The notes under the pieces: generated by a model
Database searches by the model: none
The model's input: the letters and a program-made list of their open reading frames with translations, nothing else
What the model was told of the DNA's origin: nothing
Part shown: piece by piece, positions 1 to 9,800 of the stretch
How positions within the stretch are numbered: position 1 is the first letter of the stretch
How the letters are laid out: the number at the start of each line of letters is the position of its first letter
Origin: Tunicatimonas sp964551335
GTDB lineage: Bacteria; Bacteroidota; Bacteroidia; Cytophagales; Cyclobacteriaceae
Length of the DNA: 64,000 bases
Reading direction: 5' to 3'
NCBI GenBank assembly: GCA_964551335.1
Contig: CAZKCO010000026.1
Coordinates: 1 to 64,000 of the forward strand
Position numbers and translations under genes: made by a program

Positions 1-54
1 CCAACGACCTACTGATTACAAGTCAGTTGCTCTGGCCAGCTGAGCTAAGGAGGC
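1..54 (-). tRNA. tRNA-Thr (anticodon TGT), 3' part beyond window
   Basis: Read on the minus strand the 5' end is at 54. The acceptor strand GCCTCCT is followed by TA, the D arm GCTC...GAGC, and the anticodon stem ACTGA/TCAGT around loop CTTGTAA. The anticodon is therefore TGT, for threonine. The start of the T arm (GTTGG) is the last part visible, so the 3' end lies outside the window. Confidence 0.93.
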
Positions 55-144
55 GGTAACCTTTATAGGTTAAAAGTTTGCAAATATAGTAGTCCTTTAC
101 ATTATTTTCAAGTATTCAACACTCTAAATCTACCGCGCGTTGGA

Positions 145-2619
145 TCACCTCATACTTTGAAGTACACTTAATTGCGACTTTAATTGCTCAAGTTCAGCAG
201 TGGCTTTCTCAATTTTTCTCTCCACATCAGCAATCAGTTTATCAGCTTGCTTGGAAGAAGAAGTGAAAAAGGAGATGTTATTTTTCCAAACTGCAATATC
301 ATCCTCTAACCGGCTAATCTGGCGCCGAATATTTCCCTCTTTCTGGTTAATACGCCGACCTGCTCCCGGACCACTCTTAATAGCACCTAACTCTATATTT
401 ACCTGCACTTCTTTTTTCTGGGCCTCATCTAACTCCTCGGCATTTTCAAGAAACAGATTTACAGCATTTTGATAGCGTTCACTGATACTCTTCATTGCCC
501 CTCGAGGAACAAACCCGGTATTGCTATACTGCTGGGTAAGATCAGTAAAAACCTCAAGGTCACTTGATTTTTCTTGAGCCAGTTGCTCAATTTGTTCACA
601 GATTTCTTCCCTAGTTTTCAGATTTTTTTGGTATTCAATCTCTGTTTCCTGACTATTATTCCGCCTTCGCTCGAAGAACTTATCACATGCAGTTTTGAAC
701 CTTTGGTATACTGATTCCCTAAACTTCTCAGGTACAGGGCCAATTTCCTTCCACTCCCGCTGCAGACGCTTTAGTTCGTTAGAGGTAGCCCGCCAGTCTT
801 CACTGTCTTTCAAGCTTTCGGCTTTTTCTACCAATTCTTCCTTTTTCTTAAGATTTTCCTCCCGTAATGCGTCCAGCCGTTTAAAGAACTCGCCTTTATT
901 CGCGAAGAACTCTTTGAAGCGAGACCAGAACTCTCTATTCACCTCCTTAGCCTGACTACGAGGCATACTACCCACCGAATCCCATTGTTTCTGAAGCTGC
1001 TGTATCTCCTTCGTTTTTTTATTCCACTCCTTAATGCTGTCGCTCTCAAAGCTGGCAAACACTTTCACCTGTTCAACCAGCTTTTGCTTCTCAACTAAGT
1101 TTTCCTTCAACTGCTCCTTAAAAGCTTCAACATCAGCCCGACGACGATCATGAATTTTGTCAGAAGCGGCCTTAAAGCGTAGCCAGAGAGCTTCTTGATC
1201 ATCACGAGGTATCGGGCCAATATGCTTGTATTCTTCGTGCAGCTCATCCAGCTCTTGGGTGGCTTTCTTAATATCCGGTTCATCTGCTAGCTGTTCGGCT
1301 CGTTCGGCCAGCGCAATCTTTGATTCCAAGTTTTTCTTCCGATCCAGCTCCTTTAGTTCAAAGTAGATACTACGATTGTCGTAAAACCGGTCGAGCAGGG
1401 CGTGATAATTAGCCCATAAACTACGGTTATGAGATGAAGGCACTTCTCCGATAGCTCGCCACTCCTGCTGAATTTCTTTCAGCTTGGTAATACTTACCTG
1501 GGTTTCTTCGCTATCAACAAAGTCTCGCAGTCTGTTCAGAATTTCTTCTTTGAGTTTTAGATTATTTTGTCGTTCCTTTTCTCGTTCGGCCCGCTGCTGA
1601 GTACGCCGTTCACGGATTTTGTCATAAGCTGCGTAAAATAAGGTATAGTATTCATCTGGGCGGTACTCGAACCCCTCTTTCTCGCCTCCTTCACTAATAA
1701 ATTGCTCGAGTGCTTTCTGTCGCTCTGCTTCTTCCAGTTCATCAAAATGCACTTTAATTTCCCGAATCTGATCAGTGATGGAGCGCACATCATCACCCTT
1801 GGCTATCTTTTCAATTTCATGGGCTAATTCTTCCCGACTAAACTGGCTGTAATCCGGAGTTTCTTCTTCTGAACTGTCATCGTTTTTTTCTTCTTCATGT
1901 TCATCTGTATCTCCCTCCTCTGACTGAGCAACACTGTTAGTTTCAATGTTTTTATTATCACCATCCGGTATCTCTTCGGTTACAGCAGTCTCATGAATAG
2001 TTTCTGAATCTGAATCTTGATCATCTTTCGGACTATCACTTGCGTTTTCTGCTAGGTCGGAAGAGACTGCTTCAACTTCTTGAGCTTGTGCAGATTCAGG
2101 TTTAGACACTTCTGAGGTAGTAGCCGGTTCTTCTAACTCAGTTTCCGATGAGACAGATTGATCTTTGGTTTCATCATGCTCTAACTCAGAGGTTGAAGTA
2201 TTTTCAACAATCGACTGCGCTTCGTCTGAAGCTGCTTGTTTAGCTTCCGATGAAGATTCAGTCTCAACTGTAGGAGGAGGAGCGATAGTAGGTGCTTCTT
2301 CATTAGCCCCCGACTGATTATCGCCTTCCAAAGTAGATTTATTGGTGTCTAGCGGTTGGAAGTCGGAATTTGAAGGCTCTTCATCTGATTCAGACTTGGG
2401 AGGAGCCCCTTCTTGGTTAGAAACTTGTTCCTCTGAACTTGTTTCATCGGGCTTAGTCTGTTCATGTCCAGAGGTCTCGGTTGATTCTCCAGATTCTTGT
2501 TTCTTCCCTGATTCTTCTTGTTCTTCGGACGTCGATTTTTCAGATTTACGAACTGTCTTATCTGTTTCGGTATCTTGCAAGGGTTGTTTTTCCGGTTGAT
2601 TTTCAAGGGCATCGGCCAT
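145..2619 (-). CDS. DUF349-repeat protein
   Basis: 824 residues. Residues 1 to about 260 are a very acidic, Glu/Ser/Thr-rich region with no predicted fold. After it come about five DUF349 repeats, each a helical unit with a W/Y-x-x-x-G-x-(V/I/M)-P core (WRAIGEVP, YKHIGPIP, WDSVGSMP, WKEIGPVP, YSNTGFVP) followed by an aromatic-rich F...D+F...R segment. The last ~80 residues are coiled coil (SRLEDDIAVW to the end). No signal peptide or membrane segment is visible, so it is probably cytoplasmic. The biochemical role of DUF349 proteins is not established. It lies just downstream of yqgE on the same strand with 69 bases between them. ATG start at 2619. Confidence 0.9.
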   Translation of the reverse strand: MADALENQPEKQPLQDTETDKTVRKSEKSTSEEQEESGKKQESGESTETSGHEQTKPDETSSEEQVSNQEGAPPKSESDEEPSNSDFQPLDTNKSTLEGDNQSGANEEAPTIAPPPTVETESSSEAKQAASDEAQSIVENTSTSELEHDETKDQSVSSETELEEPATTSEVSKPESAQAQEVEAVSSDLAENASDSPKDDQDSDSETIHETAVTEEIPDGDNKNIETNSVAQSEEGDTDEHEEEKNDDSSEEETPDYSQFSREELAHEIEKIAKGDDVRSITDQIREIKVHFDELEEAERQKALEQFISEGGEKEGFEYRPDEYYTLFYAAYDKIRERRTQQRAEREKERQNNLKLKEEILNRLRDFVDSEETQVSITKLKEIQQEWRAIGEVPSSHNRSLWANYHALLDRFYDNRSIYFELKELDRKKNLESKIALAERAEQLADEPDIKKATQELDELHEEYKHIGPIPRDDQEALWLRFKAASDKIHDRRRADVEAFKEQLKENLVEKQKLVEQVKVFASFESDSIKEWNKKTKEIQQLQKQWDSVGSMPRSQAKEVNREFWSRFKEFFANKGEFFKRLDALREENLKKKEELVEKAESLKDSEDWRATSNELKRLQREWKEIGPVPEKFRESVYQRFKTACDKFFERRRNNSQETEIEYQKNLKTREEICEQIEQLAQEKSSDLEVFTDLTQQYSNTGFVPRGAMKSISERYQNAVNLFLENAEELDEAQKKEVQVNIELGAIKSGPGAGRRINQKEGNIRRQISRLEDDIAVWKNNISFFTSSSKQADKLIADVERKIEKATAELEQLKSQLSVLQSMR

Positions 2620-2688
2620 AGTGCAAACAATCTAATTCTCAGCTTCGCTATTTCTTTTCTATAAAATATAAAAATAGTAGCAAATGTT

Positions 2689-3255
2689 TTAATTCAGGCG
2701 AGGATCAATTGGGTAATTTGAGAACATGCGGTATTTACCACCCATACTCCGCAGTATCTCTCGCCAAAGGCTATCGGTTGGGACATCAAAGATTAGGTCC
2801 GGCGAAGTCTGCCGGTATATAATCCAGGTATTTTCTGCTAACTCAGATTCCAGTTGGCCCGGTCCCCAACCCGAATATCCGATAAAAAACTTGATTTCTG
2901 AGGACGTTAACTGCCGGGTATTAATCAGGGATAGCAGTTCTTCAAAATCACCTCCCCAGTACACCCCATCTTTTATTGGTTCAGAATTGGCAATGGGTGG
3001 CTGGATACGGTGCAAATAATGAAGCGTATTATGTTGAACGGGCCCGCCAACATGAAGGGATTCATGAAAATCCTGTACCTCATCCAGGGCGTCAGTCAAA
3101 TCCAGTTCTGCCTGTTTGTTCAACACAAATCCGAACGAACCTTCTTCGTTATGTTCGCACAACAATATCACCGACCGTTCAAAATTGGGGTCGGCCAGAA
3201 AGGGTTCGGATAACAGCAGATCTCCTCGGGTTGGAATGATCACATCTTGGCTCAT
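2689..3255 (-). CDS. yqgE: YqgE/AlgH family protein (UPF0301)
   Basis: 188 residues, the usual size for the family. Family hallmarks are visible: GDLLLSEPFLADPNFERSVI at the N-terminus, then LLCEHNEEGSFGFVLNK, VGGPVQ, and the conserved FIGYSGWGPGQLESEL segment. The molecular function is unknown. AlgH was linked to alginate regulation in Pseudomonas, but most members are uncharacterised cytoplasmic proteins. ATG start at 3255. It lies upstream of the DUF349 gene on the same strand and may be co-transcribed with it. Confidence 0.95.
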   Translation of the reverse strand: MSQDVIIPTRGDLLLSEPFLADPNFERSVILLCEHNEEGSFGFVLNKQAELDLTDALDEVQDFHESLHVGGPVQHNTLHYLHRIQPPIANSEPIKDGVYWGGDFEELLSLINTRQLTSSEIKFFIGYSGWGPGQLESELAENTWIIYRQTSPDLIFDVPTDSLWREILRSMGGKYRMFSNYPIDPRLN

Positions 3256-3671
3256 GGTAAAAAAGACAGTTTACTTCTTTCAAGAATTGGCAACGACTAG
3301 TATAACTCTAAATAAACGAAAATAGTAAAAGTTTTGTACAGCCCCACTATCATATTCTAAAAGTAACGTTAGACAAACCTTTTAGCTGTTCTACCTCTAG
3401 ATAATAGAACCTACAGTTGAGTATAAAAACATTTGAATAAAAAGTTATCGAATATTCTACAGATAACTTACTTCTCCGAATGACCGCCTGCTCTAAATTA
3501 GGAACATTATTTGATCGTTGATTTTATCGAATATTTTAATTCAGCTGGACTGCTAGTTTATCATATGGTTTTCTCGCTGAAATTTTACTAGCTGGTATTC
3601 ATTGAAAGAAGATTCACATTGGAAATCAACTATTTCCCTAAGGTATAAAATTGATTTTATAGGTTATCATT
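3256..3671. other. Intergenic region between divergent yqgE and TM2 gene
   Basis: 416 AT-rich bases separating two divergent genes, so promoters for both should lie here. I could not pick out a convincing TAnnTTTG element. The 12-mer TTATCGAATATT occurs twice (3445-3456 and 3524-3535), which might be a regulator site. No RNA gene or credible ORF seen. Confidence 0.4.
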
Positions 3672-4115
3672 ATGAAACACAAACCCTACGCAATTCTTTT
3701 GGCCATTTTTTTAGGCGGATTAGGAGTTCATCGGTTTTATATAGGCCAGAAGAAAAAAGGCTGGTGGTACCTGGCATTCAGCTGGTCACTGGTACCTACC
3801 ATTGTTAGCTGGTTCGATGCAATCCTGTTCAATTCTATGAATTATGCTGAGTTTAATCGGCGATACAATCTCGGCCACGAACTCACCAAGAAATTTTCGG
3901 ACGATGAAGTGTTGTTAGCGGCAAGTTTTGCCAATGAGAGAGAGAAAAAATTGCTTCAGGAAGTTGAACAGTTAGCCACCAAAGAAATGGTGCAGGAATA
4001 TCTGGAAAATGCCAAACAACGGGGCGAATACCTACCCCGGCTTGTATACGCTAGAGCTCGAGCAAAATTACTCGATCAACCCTGGATTATGAACAATTCG
4101 CTTGACTTTGAATAA
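3672..4115 (+). CDS. TM2 domain-containing membrane protein
   Basis: 147 residues. Residues 1-60 are a TM2 domain: two hydrophobic helices around the conserved core LGGLGVHRFYIGQKKKGWWY, and a second helix containing a D (SWFDAILF). The remaining ~85 residues are charged and probably cytoplasmic. TM2 proteins are small inner-membrane proteins with no settled bacterial function. Stands alone between intergenic regions. ATG start chosen because the TM2 domain starts at once after it. Confidence 0.85.
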   Translation: MKHKPYAILLAIFLGGLGVHRFYIGQKKKGWWYLAFSWSLVPTIVSWFDAILFNSMNYAEFNRRYNLGHELTKKFSDDEVLLAASFANEREKKLLQEVEQLATKEMVQEYLENAKQRGEYLPRLVYARARAKLLDQPWIMNNSLDFE

Positions 4116-4396
4116 AAAAATGAGTAACAAGCAGTGACAAATTCATCCGATTAGGTTACTAAGGCGTATAGATTTGCCAATTGTTACGGATTATTCTTCT
4201 GCAGCTACATCTGATTGTACATTTTGAGTCGCTTGGGTTGGTTTTTAGGTGGAATACTATTTCTCCTTGAATTCGTTTCAAATCAAGGAAAGAACCGCAA
4301 ACTTACGATGTACTTTTGTTTCCGAAACTGACTTGAAATCCTTAGCAACCTCTTCCTAGATTGGCACTCTATTAAGCGTTAAAAAATTAACCGATT

Positions 4397-4681
4397 ATGC
4401 CAACAGTAAGTGTAAGTGTAGACCGTTTTGTACAGAATAAATTTGAGAAACTTCTGAACGACTTTGGCTATGAGTATAGCAAAGAAACCGACGAAGACGA
4501 GATTTCTTTTGTACTAACCTCCGAAGAGGAATTAGATCTAGTAGAAATTAGTCTGCTCAATGAGTGTGCTCGACAAATTCAGAAATTAGAAAATTTGGAC
4601 ATGGAGCACTACCGAACCCTTTCTGATAACTCGCAATCTTCTTTATTAGAACTCACTAGTATTAATAACCAAAGTAACTAA
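4397..4681 (+). CDS. Small acidic hypothetical protein
   Basis: 94 residues, not recognised. Acidic and Glu/Leu-rich, with no membrane segment or signal peptide. The N-terminal half reads like a short alpha/beta unit (MPTVSVSVDRFVQNKFEKLL), and the C-terminal tail is Ser/Asn-rich. Coding seems likely because the ORF begins with a clean ATG after an AT-rich leader and ends exactly at a hairpin facing the convergent neighbour. Confidence 0.55.
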   Translation: MPTVSVSVDRFVQNKFEKLLNDFGYEYSKETDEDEISFVLTSEEELDLVEISLLNECARQIQKLENLDMEHYRTLSDNSQSSLLELTSINNQSN

Positions 4682-4704
4682 AAAGCCCCTGCTTGGCAGA
4701 GGCT
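4680..4704 (-). terminator. Rho-independent terminator of the Gfo/Idh gene
   Basis: On the minus strand AGCCTCTGC-CAA-GCAGGGGCT forms a 9-bp stem with one mismatch and a 3-base loop, followed by TTTT. It begins seven bases after the stop codon at 4711. On the plus strand the hairpin lacks a T run, so it serves mainly the minus gene. Confidence 0.75.
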
Positions 4705-4710
4705 CAAGTT

Positions 4711-6069
4711 CTATTCGTTGCTCATTCCGAGTGTTTCCATATTAGGTTCCCAGCCCGGTTCGTACTCCCGACTCCACATCTTAGCCGCTTCGTCGTCATC
4801 TTTGATATGTCCATTCTGCGGGTCAAGCTGAAGCATTCTTCCTGTTTCTTGGGCTATGTTGGCCAGATGGCACATTAATACACTTTTGTGTCCTTCTTCA
4901 ATGGGTGAATTTTGCTCAGCACCGTCAACCACTGCATCGCGGAAGTTCATAATGTGAAGGTTGGTCATACTATCTCCTCCACGGGTATCCATAGAGGCTG
5001 CCTTAGTACTGGCCTTACCCTCTTTTACCAGTTCGTCTTTCATATCATAAACCTCGTATCCGTCCCGATCTAAAATCACGGTGCCCTCGGTACCGTAAAT
5101 AGCGGAACCGCGTCCTCGGCCTTTTACTTTATTCGGATTGCAACTACGACCTTCCCAGGTAATTGATTTTTCACCATCAAAATCGTAAGTAACAATTTGA
5201 GTATCGTAAAACTCCCAGTCATCATCATAATGATAACGGCCACCCTGAGAACCTACCCGAATGGGATAGTCCACTCCTAACGCCCAGCGGCAAACGTCAA
5301 TCTCGTGGGTACCGTTGTTTAATGCCTCACCAGTGCCCCAGTTCCAGAACCAGTGCCAGTTGTAATGAATCAGATTATCTTGATAGGGCCGTCGTGGAGC
5401 AGGACCTTGCCAAAGGTCATAATCTAAATAGTCCGGTACTGGTGCAGGCTTACCTACTCCGATTGAACCGCGGGCATTCGCGTACCAAGCCTTGGCAAAG
5501 TAAGGTCGGCCAATAATTCCGTCGTGAATCTCCTGAATAATTTCAATTGATTCGGGGGCCGAACGTTGCTGGTTACCCATTTGTATTACTTTATCGTATC
5601 GTTTCTGGGCTTCTACTAGCAATTCACCTTCTCGGGGGTTGTGGCCGCAAGGTTTTTCAACGTATACATGTTTACCAGCATCCAACGCCATAAGTGTAGC
5701 CGGAGTATGCCAATGGTCGGGAGCAGCAATAACCAATGCGTCCACATCTTCATCTTCTAATACCTTGCGAATATCGGTTTCGCCCTTTGGCCGTTTCCTT
5801 TGCATTTTAGATTCCTCCACTTCAGCCAAGGTCTTATCCAGAACGTTCTGATCAACATCGCAAATGTAAGCCAAACGCATACCGTCAATTTTCAGTATTT
5901 CCTGAAGCAGAGCAGTTCCCCGTCCATTAACCCCCATAACGGCTACATTAAGTTGGTTACTTGGTGCATTTTTGCCAAAAACAGGCACGGCACTGCTCAG
6001 AAAAGTAATTCCTAAGCCCGCGGTACCTGATTTTTTCATAAAGTTTCTTCGGTTCAAGTGCATCGTCAT
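4711..6069 (-). CDS. Gfo/Idh/MocA family oxidoreductase, Tat-exported
   Basis: 452 residues. The N-terminus LNRRNFMKKSGTAGLGITFL is a twin-arginine signal, so the enzyme is probably periplasmic. The Rossmann domain follows (VAVMGVNGRGTALL, ICDVD), with DVDALVIAAPDHWH and the family's EKPCGHN lysine-proline motif. The C-terminal half is the GFO_IDH_MocA dehydrogenase domain. Relatives are NAD(P)-dependent sugar or glycoside oxidoreductases with tightly held cofactor. The substrate cannot be told from sequence. Two ATGs (6069 and 6063) are possible; either keeps the RR signal. Ends at a terminator hairpin. Confidence 0.93.
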   Translation of the reverse strand: MTMHLNRRNFMKKSGTAGLGITFLSSAVPVFGKNAPSNQLNVAVMGVNGRGTALLQEILKIDGMRLAYICDVDQNVLDKTLAEVEESKMQRKRPKGETDIRKVLEDEDVDALVIAAPDHWHTPATLMALDAGKHVYVEKPCGHNPREGELLVEAQKRYDKVIQMGNQQRSAPESIEIIQEIHDGIIGRPYFAKAWYANARGSIGVGKPAPVPDYLDYDLWQGPAPRRPYQDNLIHYNWHWFWNWGTGEALNNGTHEIDVCRWALGVDYPIRVGSQGGRYHYDDDWEFYDTQIVTYDFDGEKSITWEGRSCNPNKVKGRGRGSAIYGTEGTVILDRDGYEVYDMKDELVKEGKASTKAASMDTRGGDSMTNLHIMNFRDAVVDGAEQNSPIEEGHKSVLMCHLANIAQETGRMLQLDPQNGHIKDDDEAAKMWSREYEPGWEPNMETLGMSNE

Positions 6070-6240
6070 TAGTTCAATAGATTGATAACAATTTACATTT
6101 ATCGGTAAGATACAAAAATTAGAGCAGAGTTAGTTAATTGCACCTTTTGTGTTTTTTTTGCTTCTGGTGTTCCTAGATAATATGATAAATTTGCGAGCTG
6201 AGACTACTACTTTTATACTTTATTATACGAAAGCCAATCG

Positions 6241-6837
6241 ATGATCATATTAACCTTACCAATTATTGCTGCGCTTACCGGGTGGATTACCAACTATATT
6301 GCTATCAAGATGCTTTTTCACCCTCGGGAAAAAGTGAAACTGCTATTTTTTGAACTTCAGGGTATCTTTCCCAAGCGACAAAAAAAGCTAGCGGAAAAGC
6401 TGGGGAAAATTGTAGCTGACGAGCTTTTTTCTATGGATGACGTACGAACTGCTATCACCGATCCGGCTAATATGGACGAAGTACATCAGGTGATCGATCA
6501 GAAACTGGATGAATTTCTGGAAGAACGGATGATGGAAAGCATGCCTATGCTCTACGTATTTATGAGCGATGAGATGCGTGTGAAAATCAAAGCCACCCTG
6601 CAGCAGGAACTCCAACTAATGTTACCGGAACTCATCAGCCAGTTTGCTGACCGTATTGAGCGGGAAGTGGATATAGAACGCACGGTGTACGAAAAAGTGG
6701 TAAACTTCTCTACAGATAAGCTGGAAGAAATACTTTACTCCATCATGCGCAAAGAGTTTAAGTTTATCGAAATTCTGGGCGGAATACTGGGATTCATTAT
6801 CGGACTGATCCAAATTGCTTTGCTCCAGCTTCAATAG
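6241..6837 (+). CDS. DUF445 family membrane protein
   Basis: 198 residues. An N-terminal hydrophobic helix runs into the family signature GWITNYIAIKMLFHP, then FPKRQKKLAEKLGKIVADEL. A charged helical region follows, and a C-terminal hydrophobic segment (ILGGILGFIIGLIQIALLQL). DUF445 proteins are inner-membrane proteins of unknown function. It is divergent from the Gfo/Idh gene and convergent with the helicase gene only 17 bases away. Confidence 0.85.
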   Translation: MIILTLPIIAALTGWITNYIAIKMLFHPREKVKLLFFELQGIFPKRQKKLAEKLGKIVADELFSMDDVRTAITDPANMDEVHQVIDQKLDEFLEERMMESMPMLYVFMSDEMRVKIKATLQQELQLMLPELISQFADRIEREVDIERTVYEKVVNFSTDKLEEILYSIMRKEFKFIEILGGILGFIIGLIQIALLQLQ

Positions 6838-6854
6838 CTTATAAGAGCTGTGCT

Positions 6855-9800
6855 TCAAGCCACTTTTTCAAGAACTAATTGGGATACATCTACCAAATAG
6901 CTTTGTACCTCCGACTGACTTTGTTTTAAATGAGTCGTAGCCGTTTCTAAGGAGAGCCTTTTTTCTTCCTGGTCGTATTGAGTAAAAAAATTTATTACAG
7001 TAACTCGATGCTTCTCAAACAGTACCCGGTCTACCAGATAGGATCGTGTATCCACTTTACTAAAAAGCGTCCGCTGAATGAATAAAGTTACAGTTGGTTG
7101 GTACCATGATGCTACCGTAGGTCTAGTCAAAAAGTGATTTAGCTTTTCCCGTAACTGACGCTGCTCCCAACCGGTAAGACCACGCTCAAACGAAAGCTGC
7201 TCGATTTGAGCATCCAAATCATCAATTTCGCGTAATTGAATCAATACTTGCTGTAACAAGGCTACCTGGCTCACTTTACCTAAACTGGCATCGGCCGGGA
7301 AGAAGCCTCGGGAAAGTGGGCGAACACTCAGACGGTTCCGCCAACGGACGGAAGAATATTCCAACATGGTAAGGGGGGGCTCATGATATATTTCATCTGA
7401 TTTTCGGTTAGGGTAAGTACCAGCTTCGTATATCTGCCCCATCTCATCCCATCCGGCTAAAGGATCTGAATCAGCCAGGGAGAGATCTGGCAATACCGTT
7501 CGTAGCAGATTGGCCGTGCCCTTAAGCTGAAATTTTCCTTTTTTGGTAGGAGTGGGACGGGCATATGCATATAATCCCTCCTCTGCCCGGGTAAAGGCTA
7601 CGTACAATAGGTTTAGATGATCTAAGTGTACTCGAATCTTTTCTTCGTAGTATTCCTCACTGAACAGGGTTTCAGTTAGCTGAGAAGAATACTTCATGGG
7701 GAGCAGTCCCATACCCGCCAGTGGTGAATCCTGCGGATGAGACCAAAGTACATTGGTTTTGAAAGGGTAATGATCTAATGCCCAGTCACAAAACGGAATG
7801 ATGACAATCTTAAATTGTAGCCCTTTCGCCTTGTGGATCGTCATCACGCGCATAGCATTCACTTCTTCGGAAAGTTGTACCGAGCTGTTTATTCCCTGTT
7901 CTTCCCACCAGTCTAAAAAAGTGTGTAGGTCCCCTCGTTCAGTCAATGAATACTCTAACACCAGGTCTTGGAAAGCCTGCAGATAGGCTTTCTCCTCAAA
8001 TGATCCAACATCAAAGATTTGCACTAGATTTTCCACTAACTCGTAGATGGGCAGTTTGTTGAGAAAAGGATAAAGTGTATGAAAGTTAGCCGGTAGCTCC
8101 TGAAAAAACTCTTCCAATGACTCCTCTTTTTGCTTGGAAAATATCTGGTGTAAAACTTGGGATTCAAGACTTTTCTGAGAAAGCTTACGGTACTTGTAGA
8201 CAATACTATTTCTTACAATCGCATCCTCAGAGTTATCCAAAAAGCGCATTAATTCTACCAGCAAATTTACACTCAATGAAGACTGCAAAAAAAGCGACTC
8301 GGGAGAGATTACTTCGTAATTGTAGTTGGACCGGGCCTTACCTTCATTTTTGTACTGCATAAATGTATCTACCACTGCCTGTCCGTCCCGGCGATCACGT
8401 ACCAGAAAAGCAATATCCTTAGCCGAATAACCTTCATCCTGAAGGGATTCTATCAAGCCCGGAAGCTGCTGCTGTACGTAGCTCCGCCAATCAAGTTGAT
8501 TACCATCTTCATCCTGACAATAGTCTTCGTCTAGCATTTCAATACGAACGTGTCCGTGCCATTCAGCGTAATGGTCGTAGGTATCGGGTAGCTTTTGAGA
8601 AACGTCTTCGTAAGCCCGCAGCAGCACCGAAGTTTGTGCCATAAGGCGTTCTCGCAATGTATCATTCTCCACTTTCTCGACTTCCTCAGTCAGATATTGG
8701 TATAACACGGCAGGTGCCGTTTCAAACAGGGCATTGTTAAAAGCGACAATGTTGCGGAGGCTGCGGTAATTATGATCCAGATTTTTTACTTGGGTACGCC
8801 ATTCCTGCGCGTCCTGTTGGATGGTTTCCAATAGCAGTTGCCAGTCCCCCCCTCGCCAGCGGTAGATAGATTGCTTTACGTCACCAACTACCAAATTTGG
8901 GTGGCCGGCATCCAAACTATTTTCTACTAAAGGCCGGAAATTCATCCACTGCAGTCCGGATGTATCCTGAAATTCGTCGATTAAAAAATGCTGGTAATAG
9001 CTTCCGATCTTTTCGTAGATAAAGGGAGTATCATCTTTTCCGATAATATCCTGCAGAAACACCGGAGCATCGGAAATGAGCATCAGGTCATTTTCACGTT
9101 TGTAGCTATCAATCTGCTCCCGCAGATGGTGCAAAATTCCGTAGGCGTACATAAACCGCTGCAGATGCACTACCGAATAGTAGAGCGGTCCGTATTCCTG
9201 ATAAGCATCTAGTGCTTTTTCCAACTGAGCATGAAGTTGAGCTGCTATCGTCAGCATCTTTTCCCGCCGGGGATTTTTCTGACTTACCCAAGCTTCAATA
9301 TTTTCTCTTCCGGCCAGCACCCGGGCAGTGGGTGAATAGCTTTGCCCCTCGGCAATCTTAATGAAGTAGCCTGCTACCCCATTTCGGCCGTAGGCAAAGT
9401 CTTCTACCGATGCCCCTTCCTGCTGAAGCACTTGCAACCCTGCCCGCCCAATGTCGGCCATATGCTGCTCAAAGGCCGATTGCAGCTCCCTAAGTTTTTT
9501 GAGGAGCTGAGCGGTAGACTGTTGGTTTACAGCTATATCAGCTAAATTGCTGCGCTTCTCCCAATAGCTTTCTTTAAATAATTCGCGGGCTAGTTCTTTA
9601 ATCTCGCGCCGAAAATCCCAACTGTTCCCAGCTTCTACCTTTTCCTCAGCAAAACGGGTTAACCACCTTCGCAAAGAACGGTGTTCGGGCTCACCAATAA
9701 CCAACAACAAATCATCGATAACAGCATCCAGCACTTTGTCTATATCTAATTCGATCTTAAAACCAGCCTGCAGCCCCATCTCACGAGCGAAACCCCGAAC

